In this document: one piece after another, positions 1 through 7,716 of the stretch
Layout: each line of letters opens with the position of its first letter
Position numbering within the stretch: position 1 is the stretch's first letter
Assembly (NCBI GenBank): GCA_020718265.1
Contig: DYSM01000119.1
Location: 1-8,167, forward strand
Direction: 5' to 3'
Origin: Draconibacterium orientale
GTDB taxonomy: Bacteria > Bacteroidota > Bacteroidia > Bacteroidales > JAADGE01
DNA length: 8,167 bases
Notes under the pieces: model-generated
Seen by the model: the letters and a program-made list of their open reading frames with translations, nothing else
What the model was told of the DNA's origin: nothing
Database searches by the model: none
Program-made: the position numbers and the translations under genes

Positions 1-148
1 TATTCGATATCTATTAATTATTTTTTATCCGAAAAATCTTCGGAGTTTTCAGATATAGTAGCACATTTTTCCGAATATTTTTGATACTTTCATCCATCAA
101 TTTTAGACAATTATTTTTAAGGTTTTGTAAGATATTTTGATTAGTTCG

Positions 149-272
149 ACTTTACGAAGTTAAAGATTTCGGCAAAGTTTGTGCTTAGAATAGTTTAGCG
201 TGGACGCTAAACGCAAATAGAAAATGCAATAAGCGTCCACGCTTTTCTTTTGCCGGCATAACTTCGTAAAGT
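149..272. repeat. Nested palindromic MITE/REP-like element, about 124 bp
   Basis: Perfect 14-bp terminal inverted repeats lie at 149-162 (ACTTTACGAAGTTA) and 259-272 (TAACTTCGTAAAGT). Inside them an imperfect pair continues (CGGCAAAG at 170-177 against CTTTTGCCG at 247-255). A further perfect 12-bp pair lies at 197-208 (AGCGTGGACGCT) and 232-243 (AGCGTCCACGCT). Each inner arm is itself a palindrome, and the left one extends to 193-212 with two 9-bp arms. The element could therefore fold as one long hairpin or as two side-by-side hairpins. It is clearly richer in GC than the flanks. No target-site duplication is obvious and no ORF is inside, so it would be non-autonomous. A repeated intergenic hairpin element (MITE or REP-like) is my inference. 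Copy number elsewhere in the genome cannot be seen from here. Confidence 0.6.
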
Positions 273-546
273 AGAAATATGTATTATGTTATACTGTTTA
301 CGGTTTAAAGTTGAGAGTTTAAATTGACACAAGTCATAGATTATCAGTTAATTATGGTAAATCGAAAACTCAAACTATCCCCGATGATAGTCTATATTTT
401 AAATTTGCAGAGATACAATGATATTTTTAAAAAACAAACTAAATTTGAAAATATTTTTTTAAGAAATTAATTAGTTCACAATGAAAAAACATATCATATT
501 GAATTACTGATACATAAAAGAAGTTTTAGAGAAATGTCGTGATTTT
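273..546. other. AT-rich intergenic stretch without a supported gene
   Basis: No ORF with a credible start and length is present in any frame. Two sequences match the Bacteroidota -7 box (TAAATTTG at 400-407 and at 440-447), but neither has a TTG or TTTG at the proper distance upstream. A small perfect hairpin, ACTATC/GATAGT with a 6-nt loop, spans 374-391. Nothing else stands out. Confidence 0.5.
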
Positions 547-578
547 TTTGTAAATGTCCGGAATTATTTCTATCTTTG
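547..578 (+). promoter_or_regulatory. Bacteroidota-type promoter (TTTG - 20 bp - TATCTTTG)
   Basis: The -33 element TTTG (547-550) and a perfect TAnnTTTG -7 box, TATCTTTG (571-578), are separated by 20 bp, as known for the major sigma factor of Bacteroides and Flavobacterium. Transcription should start about 6 nt downstream, near G584. That is the first base of a stem-loop, and the next strong signal downstream is a terminator at 650-676. It is the best promoter in the window. Confidence 0.7.
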
Positions 579-583
579 CCTCT

Positions 584-676
584 GATAAAATATTTTCCTT
601 AATTATCTTATCACAATAAGGCTATATGCCGAAGTTCCAAAAGGACTATGCCCTCGCTTCGGCGGGGGCTTTTTTG
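584..676 (+). ncRNA. Candidate structured small RNA or attenuated leader, about 90 nt
   Basis: The unit is bounded by a good promoter (547-578) and a strong terminator (650-676). Three consecutive stem-loops can be drawn. SL1 pairs 584-592 with 604-612 (8 pairs and one A-C mismatch) and begins at the predicted first nucleotide. SL2 pairs 633-638 with 643-647 around an AAAA loop, with one bulged U. SL3 is the terminator. A 7-nt segment GCCGAAG (628-634) is also perfectly complementary to CTTCGGC (657-663) in the terminator, so an alternative fold exists that would break SL3. I do not recognise an Rfam family: it does not look like tRNA, SRP RNA, 6S or tmRNA. It could be a trans-acting small RNA, or the attenuated 5' leader of the kinase gene that starts 200 nt downstream. 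Confidence 0.5.
650..676 (+). terminator. Strong intrinsic terminator with UUCG tetraloop
   Basis: GCCCTCGC (650-657) pairs with GCGGGGGC (662-669): 8 bp including one G-U wobble. The loop is UUCG closed by a C-G pair, the classic extra-stable tetraloop. Six T residues follow (670-675). The opposite strand has no T-run after the hairpin, so it works for + strand transcription only. Confidence 0.85.
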
Positions 677-741
677 TTACAAAATTGTAAGAAAATATCA
701 AGTTTTTTCAGACAATGAGTGCGGACACATCCTTTTTTTTT

Positions 742-749
742 TAATTTTG
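742..749 (+). promoter_or_regulatory. Possible promoter -7 box for the large kinase gene
   Basis: TAATTTTG matches TAnnTTTG and lies between the terminator at 650-676 and the start at 876. There is no clear TTG 17-23 bp upstream, so support is weak. If used, the leader would be about 120 nt and would contain a small hairpin at 801-816 (GGTGGT/ACTACC, loop TGAA). The gene might instead depend on read-through of the upstream terminator. Confidence 0.3.
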
Positions 750-875
750 TAGCATGATGGGGTTTAAATGCTTCAAAATTGGATTGAATTATCGCATTAA
801 GGTGGTTGAAACTACCGTAAATTGTGTGTTTCATATCTGTTTTGGGTATAAAAACTTTCTTTGTAAACCACAAAA

Positions 876-3800
876 ATGAACGAAATGAACGTCGGTATTC
901 TTGAGAAAATTTACGAAAGTAAAAATTCAATCATCTATAAAGGTCTCAGCCCGGTTTCTGAGAACCATGTCGTTGTTAAAATTTTGAACAACGAGTTCCC
1001 GACCGAAGAAGAAATTCAACAGTTTAACAAAGAATATGAAATTATCAACGAGTTGAAAATTAAAGGCATACGAAAAGTTCTTGCCAAAGATACTGCCGAT
1101 AATAAACATAAACTTATTTTAGAATATTTTGAAGGACAAACACTTAGAGAATATTTACTCCAAAACAGACAACCTATTTCCGAGTTACTGAAAATAGCAG
1201 TCGCCATTGCCCAAATTCTGGGCGAAATTCATCAACAAAAAATCATTCATAAAGATATTAATTCGCAGAACATCCTGATAAACAGTGAAAAAGAAATCAG
1301 AATTATTGACTTTGGCATTTCATCCAAATATAATTTAAAAGTTCAAAATTTATCGAATCCCGACCATTTGGAAGGCACGCTTGCCTATATTTCGCCCGAG
1401 CAAACGGGCAGAATGAACCGAACAGTGGATTCGCGAACCGATTTATACTCGCTCGGAATCGTTCTGTATGAGCTGTTTACGGGCAAATTGCCCTTCGCGG
1501 ATACGGACAGTATGCAACTCATTCACGCACATATTGCGCGTATGCCCAAGCCTTTGTATGAAATCAATCCGATTGTGCCCAAACAATTGTCGAATATAGT
1601 GTTGAAACTTTTGGAAAAAAATGCCGAAAACCGCTACCAATCTGCCTTTGGATTGATGCACGATTTACAAAAAACGGCACATTTGCAGGACAAACCGGAC
1701 GCTGATTTTCCTTTGGGCGAAAAAGATTTTTCGGGCAAATTGGCAATTCCGGAAATTTTGTACGGCAGAGAACAAGAGGTGAAGCAACTCATTGATATTT
1801 ACGAACATGTAACACACGGACGTTCCGAAATGTTGGTCATTTCAGGCTTTTCGGGTGTAGGAAAATCGGCTTTGGTGCACGAAATTCACAAACCCGTTAC
1901 CGAACAGCAGGGCATTTATATTGAAGGAAAATTTGACCAATTTCAACGAAATATTCCATATTTTGCTATTATTCAAGCATTTACAGATGCCATAAATATT
2001 GTTCTGAAGGAAGATGACACGAAACTAAATTATTGGAAAACCAAGATACAACATGCCTTGCAGGATTCGGGAAATGTTATCACAAATGTAATTCCCGACC
2101 TCGAACTTATCATCGGGAAACAGCCGGAATTGCCCAAACTCGAAGGGAAAGAGTCGCAAAACCGATTCAATTATGTGTGGACAAATTTTGTGAAAGCCGT
2201 GTGCTCGCCTCAACATCCGTTGGTAATGTTTATTGATGATATGCAATGGGCTGACAGTGCGTCACTTAACTTGCTCAAAGTGTTGCTGACGGACAAAGAA
2301 ATCAAACATTTTTTGTGTATTACGGCGTACCGAGACAACGAAACCGATGCGGCACATCCGTTTATACAACTTTTGGAAGAACTTAATACTGAGGAAACTA
2401 ACATCAAATCGTTCAATCTCGGAAACTTATCAGACGGGGACATTAATCATTTGTTATTGGATGCTTTAAACTCGGAACATCTTAAAAATCAAACTATTGA
2501 CGATAAATCTCTCCAAAATTTTCACAATTTATCGGCTATTATTTTTGAAAAAACGCTCGGAAATGCGTTTTTTATTCAACAATTTATCCGAACACTTTAC
2601 GAGGAGAAACTGTTGTATTTTGATTTTGAAAAAAATTCATGGGTTTGGGACATCGCAGACATCAAAACGACCAATATTACGGACAATGTGCTGGATTTGA
2701 TGGCAAATAAAATCATCAAACTGCCCGATGTATCGCAGGATGCCCTCAAAATTGCGGCATGTATCGGCAATCGGTTCGACATCAAAATACTTGCTTCCAT
2801 TTATTCAAAATCGTATGCCGAAACCGGCTCGGATTTGGAGCCGGCAATTTACGAAGGCTTGATTATTCCGACAGGCGGCAACGGATTCAAATTTGTGCAC
2901 GATAAAATTCAACAGGCAGTTTACTCGACTATCCCAGGCGAAACTAAGCACCTCTTTCACTATAAAACGGGAAAAATTTTAATAAAAAACAGTTCGGAAA
3001 AAGTCAAAGAACGAAAAATATTTGATATCGTAAATCAATTGAATCACGGAATCGGTGCAGTTTCGTTGCAAGATTCTGAAATCGAAACACTTATTGACTT
3101 AAATTTTAAAGCCGGCAACAAAGCCAAATTATCGTCTGCTTATGAAACAGCCGACAAATATTTTGAAATTGCCGAGAAATTATTGCCCTCAGACGCATGG
3201 AAAAATAACTATGAAACCACGCTTCAAATATACAGCGAACTTACCGAAATTGCTTATTTGAACGGCGATTACGCCAAAACAGAGCGTTATGTCGAAATTG
3301 TTGATAAAAACGCCGCCAACGTGGTGGATACGGCTATGGCAAATTTCGCACTGCTAAATTCCTTGCGTGCACAAGCGCGCTACGAAGAGGCTATCAGCAA
3401 GGGCATTGATTTAGCCGGAAAATTGGGCGTTAAAATTCCGAAAAAAGCAAACAAAATTCGTTTAATCGAAGGATTGCTAAAAACGTCTCGGTGGATTACG
3501 AAAAATGAAAGTAAACTTTACAATTTGCCGAAAGCAGAAAATCAACGTATTTATGCCGCAGTAAAAATTTTGGACGCAATCGGCACATCAGCATTTAATT
3601 CTAATCCGCAACTGCTTGCTTTAATGGTTTTTAAAGGAGTCCAATTGGTCATAAAATACGGTTATTACGAAAGTTCTTCGTATTCGATTTCGGCGTTCGG
3701 AATGATTTTGTGCAATATTAACAAAATCGAAAAAGCCCAAACCTACGGAGAATTAGCAACTTATGTAGAAGAAAAATTCAAATTTAAAAGTCTGAAATGC

Positions 3801-6137
3801 AAAACGGCACACATGAATTTGTTTCTGATTACGAATTGGAAAAAGCAGATTCACAGCCTTTTACCCGATATTTACAACAATTACAAAACCGGTTTGGAAA
3901 CCGGAGATTTTGAATTTGCCGGCTTTTCGCTCATGTTTTTTTTCGGATTGTCCATTTACTGCAAAACAAATTTGAAGGAGCTGAAAATCAATGCCGACAA
4001 GCACGCCAATCAGATTTCAAAACTCAGTCGTGATAATTCGACCAAAACCTTCGTGTTTTTTATTCAACTTATTGATAATCTGACATCCGAATCATTGGAA
4101 TCTGTCGCAATAACCGGAAAATATTTCGATGAAACGTCCGAAGTTGAGAACATGCGCACGCACAAAGCGTATTCAATGTTGATGCGTTTTTATCAATCCA
4201 AATTATTCATTTCATATCTGTTCGGAAAGCCCGAAGTCATTGATTCATTGATGCCTGAGTTGGAAACGTATAAAGAAATCGGCAAGGGTTATTATTTTCA
4301 CGCACTTTTGAATTTTTACAAATCATTGTGTCTGTTGGCGGTTTACAACTCAAAAAATCAATCGGAACAGAAAAATATTCTAAAACTTGTGGCTGCCAAC
4401 CAAAAACAACTCGGCACATGGGCAAAACATTGCCCTGAAAATTTTGAACATAAATTCAACTTTGTTGAAGCCGAAAAAATGCGCGTGTTGGGCAATTCGG
4501 AATCGGCAAAAGCCTTTTACGACAAGGCAATTGTTGGTGCAAATACTTACGAATTTATTCAGGAAGAAGCACTTGCGTACGAAGCCGCCGCACGATTCCA
4601 TTTTGAACAAAAACAAGATGTGCTTGGTCGAAATTATTTGCAAAACGCCTATCGAACTTACACAACTTGGGGAGCAACGGCAAAAATATCTCAATTAGAA
4701 AATCTGTATCCGGAATATATTTCTAATAAATTGATACCGAGTTCCGCTACAGACGCAACAACCATGCACACAATATCGCGCGCTTCGACTACCCATAAAT
4801 CCTCCGGAAATTTGGAATTGGACAGCATTCTAAAAGCAAGCCAATCCCTTTCCGGCGAAGTAAACATCGAAAGTTTACTCAAAAATATGATGATGATTGT
4901 GATGGAAAACGCCGGCGCGGAATACGCGGTTTTTCTAAAAAACGAAGACGGAATGTTCAACATTCAGGCAAAGGGAAATATCAACACGAAAGATATTGAA
5001 GTCATGCAATCCGAACCGCTTGAAAACTCGTTGTCTATACCGCCGAGTATTATAAAATATGTGCTGAGAACCAACAAGTTAATTGTATTGGACGATGCTT
5101 TTCACGACAAAACATTTACGGACACTTACATTCAAACAAATCAAACCAAATCCATTTTCTGTCAGCCGATTACGCACAAAAATAAATTGGTTGCGGTGCT
5201 TTATCTGGAAAATAACCTGAGCACACACGTGTTTACGCCTAAACGTATCGAAACGGTCTCCATTTTGTCGTCTCAAATTGCGGTATCTATCGAAAATGCA
5301 ACACTTTACGCCAACCTTGAACAAAAAGTGGAACAACGCACCTTGCAACTTCAAAATGCCAAAAACGAACTCGAACTCAGTCATAAAAACATCACGGACA
5401 GCATCTTATACGCCAAACGCATCCAAGATGCCGTGATTCCGAAACAAGCCGCTTTTACGGAATTATTTTCCAATCATTTTGTAATTTTCAAACCCAAAGA
5501 TATTGTAAGCGGCGATTTTTATTTTGTAAAAAAACTCGAACACAAAATTTATATTGCCGCTGTGGATTGCACCGGACACGGCGTCCCCGGCGCGTTTATG
5601 AGCATGCTCGGCATGGCATTTTTGAACGAATTGGTGCAAAAATCCGAAATCCAAACCTCCGCGCAAGTGCTCAATGAATTGCGAAATTATGTCAAACAAT
5701 CCTTACAACAAACCGGGCAAGTGCTGGAACGCCAAGACGGTATGGATATTGCTTTTGTTTCCATTGATACTCAAACAAATACCCTGAATTTTGCCGGTGC
5801 GCACAACCCGCTTTGGATTTTCAGAAACTCGCAACTCATTGAAATTAAAGCAGACAGAATGCCTGTAGGAATATACCGAAACGAGCATCCGTTTACCGAC
5901 CATACCACCGAAATACGTCCCGATGACATGCTGTACCTGTTCAGCGACGGTTTTTATTCGCAGTTCAAACACGACACCAAAGAAACGATGAAAATCAATC
6001 GTTTTAAAACATTATTGACTGAAATACACACACTTGACGTAAGCGAGCAAAAACAAAAATTGGAACATTATCTTGCCGAATGGGCTGGACACGAAAACCA
6101 AATTGACGATATTTTAGTGCTCGGATTGCGCATTTGA
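876..6137 (+). CDS. Multidomain Ser/Thr protein kinase - STAND-like ATPase - GAF - SpoIIE/PP2C phosphatase
   Basis: A 1753-aa, probably cytoplasmic signalling protein. The kinase domain (about 8-270) shows Lys35 in VVVK, the likely alpha-C Glu53, the HKDINSQN catalytic loop (Asp127, Asn132), DFG at 145-147, SPE at 173-175 and RTDLYSLG (187-194). The glycine-rich loop is degenerate. After GRE (297-299) comes an AAA_16/COG3899-type ATPase with Walker A GFSGVGKS (324-331) and Walker B LVMFIDD (449-455). Residues about 690-1290 are helical and TPR-like. A GAF domain (about 1313-1475) and a coiled coil (about 1475-1510) lead into a SpoIIE phosphatase (about 1520-1753) with GDF (Asp1547), VDCTGHGVPG (Asp1564), FSDG (Asp1691) and IDD (Asp1744/1745), so its metal ligands look intact. 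The layout resembles the cyanobacterial HstK type (kinase-ATPase-GAF-histidine kinase) with the histidine kinase replaced by a PP2C domain. The start is 876 or the in-frame ATG at 885, because an in-frame TAA lies at 864-866. No transmembrane segment was noticed. The substrate is unknown. Confidence 0.93.
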   Translation: MNEMNVGILEKIYESKNSIIYKGLSPVSENHVVVKILNNEFPTEEEIQQFNKEYEIINELKIKGIRKVLAKDTADNKHKLILEYFEGQTLREYLLQNRQPISELLKIAVAIAQILGEIHQQKIIHKDINSQNILINSEKEIRIIDFGISSKYNLKVQNLSNPDHLEGTLAYISPEQTGRMNRTVDSRTDLYSLGIVLYELFTGKLPFADTDSMQLIHAHIARMPKPLYEINPIVPKQLSNIVLKLLEKNAENRYQSAFGLMHDLQKTAHLQDKPDADFPLGEKDFSGKLAIPEILYGREQEVKQLIDIYEHVTHGRSEMLVISGFSGVGKSALVHEIHKPVTEQQGIYIEGKFDQFQRNIPYFAIIQAFTDAINIVLKEDDTKLNYWKTKIQHALQDSGNVITNVIPDLELIIGKQPELPKLEGKESQNRFNYVWTNFVKAVCSPQHPLVMFIDDMQWADSASLNLLKVLLTDKEIKHFLCITAYRDNETDAAHPFIQLLEELNTEETNIKSFNLGNLSDGDINHLLLDALNSEHLKNQTIDDKSLQNFHNLSAIIFEKTLGNAFFIQQFIRTLYEEKLLYFDFEKNSWVWDIADIKTTNITDNVLDLMANKIIKLPDVSQDALKIAACIGNRFDIKILASIYSKSYAETGSDLEPAIYEGLIIPTGGNGFKFVHDKIQQAVYSTIPGETKHLFHYKTGKILIKNSSEKVKERKIFDIVNQLNHGIGAVSLQDSEIETLIDLNFKAGNKAKLSSAYETADKYFEIAEKLLPSDAWKNNYETTLQIYSELTEIAYLNGDYAKTERYVEIVDKNAANVVDTAMANFALLNSLRAQARYEEAISKGIDLAGKLGVKIPKKANKIRLIEGLLKTSRWITKNESKLYNLPKAENQRIYAAVKILDAIGTSAFNSNPQLLALMVFKGVQLVIKYGYYESSSYSISAFGMILCNINKIEKAQTYGELATYVEEKFKFKSLKCKTAHMNLFLITNWKKQIHSLLPDIYNNYKTGLETGDFEFAGFSLMFFFGLSIYCKTNLKELKINADKHANQISKLSRDNSTKTFVFFIQLIDNLTSESLESVAITGKYFDETSEVENMRTHKAYSMLMRFYQSKLFISYLFGKPEVIDSLMPELETYKEIGKGYYFHALLNFYKSLCLLAVYNSKNQSEQKNILKLVAANQKQLGTWAKHCPENFEHKFNFVEAEKMRVLGNSESAKAFYDKAIVGANTYEFIQEEALAYEAAARFHFEQKQDVLGRNYLQNAYRTYTTWGATAKISQLENLYPEYISNKLIPSSATDATTMHTISRASTTHKSSGNLELDSILKASQSLSGEVNIESLLKNMMMIVMENAGAEYAVFLKNEDGMFNIQAKGNINTKDIEVMQSEPLENSLSIPPSIIKYVLRTNKLIVLDDAFHDKTFTDTYIQTNQTKSIFCQPITHKNKLVAVLYLENNLSTHVFTPKRIETVSILSSQIAVSIENATLYANLEQKVEQRTLQLQNAKNELELSHKNITDSILYAKRIQDAVIPKQAAFTELFSNHFVIFKPKDIVSGDFYFVKKLEHKIYIAAVDCTGHGVPGAFMSMLGMAFLNELVQKSEIQTSAQVLNELRNYVKQSLQQTGQVLERQDGMDIAFVSIDTQTNTLNFAGAHNPLWIFRNSQLIEIKADRMPVGIYRNEHPFTDHTTEIRPDDMLYLFSDGFYSQFKHDTKETMKINRFKTLLTEIHTLDVSEQKQKLEHYLAEWAGHENQIDDILVLGLRI

Positions 6138-6155
6138 GCTTAAAGTTTTGGCTTA

Positions 6156-6191
6156 TTTTTTATTCAGAATTTAAGAGTTCTGAATAAAAAA
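6156..6191. other. AT-rich 14-bp hairpin between the kinase gene and miaB
   Basis: TTTTTTATTCAGAA (6156-6169) is perfectly complementary to TTCTGAATAAAAAA (6178-6191), with an 8-nt loop. The T-run lies on the 5' side of the stem and the A-run on the 3' side on both strands. It is therefore not a canonical intrinsic terminator, although its place 19 bp after the kinase stop codon suggests a role in 3'-end formation or mRNA protection. Confidence 0.5.
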
Positions 6192-6221
6192 ATGTGAACT
6201 ATTTCGTATTCAAAAAAAATA

Positions 6222-6229
6222 TATCTTTG
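6222..6229 (+). promoter_or_regulatory. miaB promoter -7 box (TATCTTTG)
   Basis: A perfect TAnnTTTG box lies 25 bp before the miaB start, giving a predicted leader of about 20 nt. The -33 element is poor: there is no TTG 17-23 bp upstream, and TGTG at 6193-6196 is 25 bp away. The box is identical to the one at 571-578. It suggests that miaB is transcribed separately from the kinase gene. Confidence 0.55.
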
Positions 6230-6254
6230 ACGTCCGAAAAAAAAAGAAAAAATC

Positions 6255-7649
6255 ATGCAAAATATTTCGTTTACAAAATATAAAACATCTCAAGAGATTA
6301 TAAAGGCTGCAAACTCGCGTCCCGATGCTCCGAAATTGTTTGTGGAAACTTACGGGTGTCAAATGAATGTGGCTGACAGTGAGCTTATTATGTCGGTAAT
6401 GATTGATGCCGGTTTTGCCGTGTGCGACCGCCCCGAAGATGCCGATGTGCTGTTCATAAATACGTGTGCAGTGCGCGATAACGCGGAGCAACGCATCCGA
6501 AATCGCTTACAGGCTTTGGCACATTTGAAGAAAAAAAAATCGGGCATGTTGTTCGGTTTGTTGGGCTGTATGGCGGAACGCATAAAAGAGCAACTGCTTG
6601 AACAAGAGCAAATTGTGGACATTATTGCCGGACCTGATTCATACCGCACCCTACCCGCTTTGGTGGCAAAAGCCAAAGAAGGCGAATCGGCAGTAAATGT
6701 GTTACTGTCGCGCGAGGAAACGTATGCCGACATCAGCCCGGTGCGAAAAGATACGAACGGCGTGTCCGCATTTGTCTCAATAACACGTGGTTGCGACAAC
6801 ATGTGCGCCTTCTGTGTGGTTCCGTTCACACGCGGACGTGAGCGTAGCCGAAGTCCGCAAACGATTTTGGACGAAATTCGCCAAATTCTGGCAGAAGGTT
6901 ACAAAGAAGTTACGCTTTTGGGACAAAATGTGGATAAATACAATTGGAACAACGAAGAAGTAAAATTTGCTCAACTTTTAAAAATGGTTGCCGAACTTGA
7001 CCCGCAATTACGAGTGCGTTTTGCTACATCATACCCTCAAGACTTCACTGATGAAGTGCTTCAAATCATGGCAAATCACCCAAATATCTGTAAATATATT
7101 CATTTGCCCGTGCAAGCCGGCAGCACACGGATGCTCGAAACCATGCGACGCGGCTACACGCGCGAATGGTATTTGAATCGCATTGAAGCCATCCGAAAAT
7201 TTGTGCCCGATTGTGCAATATCTACCGACATCATTGCCGGACATCCGACCGAAACCGAACAAGACCATTTTGAAACGTTATCTCTCATGCAATCAGTCGG
7301 TTACGATTATGCTTACATGTTTAAATATTCCGAACGTCCCGGCACTTATGCTGCTCGCAATTTGCCCGATGAGGTTTCGGAAGAAGATAAAAGCCGTCGA
7401 TTGGACGAAATTATTGCACTGCAGAGTAAACTTTCACACGAAAGCAATAAAAAAGATGTCGGCAAAACCTTTGAAATTTTGATTGAAGGCGAGTCTAAAA
7501 AGTCGAAACACAAACTTTTTGGCAGAAATTCGCAAAATAAAGTGGTGGTTTTTGAGCGAAAAGACACAAAAATCGGCGAATATGCGCATGTAAAAATAAC
7601 GGGCTGCACTTCAGCCACACTTATGGGCGAATTGATTGAACCGAATTAG
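6255..7649 (+). CDS. miaB: tRNA-2-methylthio-N6-dimethylallyladenosine synthase MiaB
   Basis: Radical-SAM methylthiotransferase that converts i6A37 to ms2i6A37 in tRNAs reading UNN codons, in the cytoplasm. At 464 aa it has normal family length. The N-terminal UPF0004 domain holds the three cysteines of the auxiliary [4Fe-4S] cluster: Cys35 in ETYGCQMN, Cys71 in NTCAVRDNAEQR and Cys105 in LLGCMAER. The radical-SAM CxxxCxxC motif is Cys180, Cys184 and Cys187 in TRGCDNMCAFCVVPFTRGRE. Further family signatures are LLGQNVDKY (221-229), HLPVQAGS (283-290), TDIIAGHPTE (324-333) and YSERPGT (358-364). A C-terminal TRAM domain for tRNA binding covers about 402-464. The ETYGCQMN and FTRGRERSRS signatures fit MiaB better than its relatives MtaB or RimO. 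The first ATG follows an A-rich stretch with no Shine-Dalgarno sequence, usual in this phylum. It has its own promoter box at 6222-6229 and no obvious functional link to the kinase gene. No clear terminator follows the stop codon. Confidence 0.97.
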   Translation: MQNISFTKYKTSQEIIKAANSRPDAPKLFVETYGCQMNVADSELIMSVMIDAGFAVCDRPEDADVLFINTCAVRDNAEQRIRNRLQALAHLKKKKSGMLFGLLGCMAERIKEQLLEQEQIVDIIAGPDSYRTLPALVAKAKEGESAVNVLLSREETYADISPVRKDTNGVSAFVSITRGCDNMCAFCVVPFTRGRERSRSPQTILDEIRQILAEGYKEVTLLGQNVDKYNWNNEEVKFAQLLKMVAELDPQLRVRFATSYPQDFTDEVLQIMANHPNICKYIHLPVQAGSTRMLETMRRGYTREWYLNRIEAIRKFVPDCAISTDIIAGHPTETEQDHFETLSLMQSVGYDYAYMFKYSERPGTYAARNLPDEVSEEDKSRRLDEIIALQSKLSHESNKKDVGKTFEILIEGESKKSKHKLFGRNSQNKVVVFERKDTKIGEYAHVKITGCTSATLMGELIEPN

Positions 7650-7716
7650 TGTTTGTAATAAAATGTGTAAATATTTGATATTATGTAGATTATAGTCATT
7701 TTTCAATCGAATATTT

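Noticed and set aside
28..44. Hairpin TCCGAA/TTCGGA near the left edge as terminator of an upstream gene
   Set aside because: Only 6 bp, with no proper T-run on the + strand (GTTTTC follows), and no upstream gene is visible. It may be a fragment of such a signal but cannot be supported.
481..510. ATG with 9 codons in the AT-rich spacer
   Set aside because: Too short, without promoter or conserved features; most likely chance.
626..718. 30-codon ORF on the + strand starting inside the candidate RNA
   Set aside because: It would have to be translated through the intrinsic terminator at 650-676. The AAGG before it is only a weak ribosome site.
856..863. TTTCTTTG as kinase promoter -7 box
   Set aside because: One mismatch to TAnnTTTG, no -33 element at the right distance, and it would leave a leader of only a few bases.
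646..930. Minus-strand ORF of 94 codons across the kinase start
   Set aside because: It overlaps the terminator hairpin, the spacer and the start of the large gene. Its product is low-complexity and it has no promoter or known similarity.
4380..4698. Overlapping ORFs of about 100 codons on both strands inside the kinase gene
   Set aside because: They are frame shadows of the strongly supported 1753-aa reading frame, with unusual amino-acid composition.
6359..6829. Minus-strand ORF of 156 codons
   Set aside because: It lies fully inside miaB, whose frame carries all catalytic motifs. The antisense product is Ser-rich and has no recognisable features.
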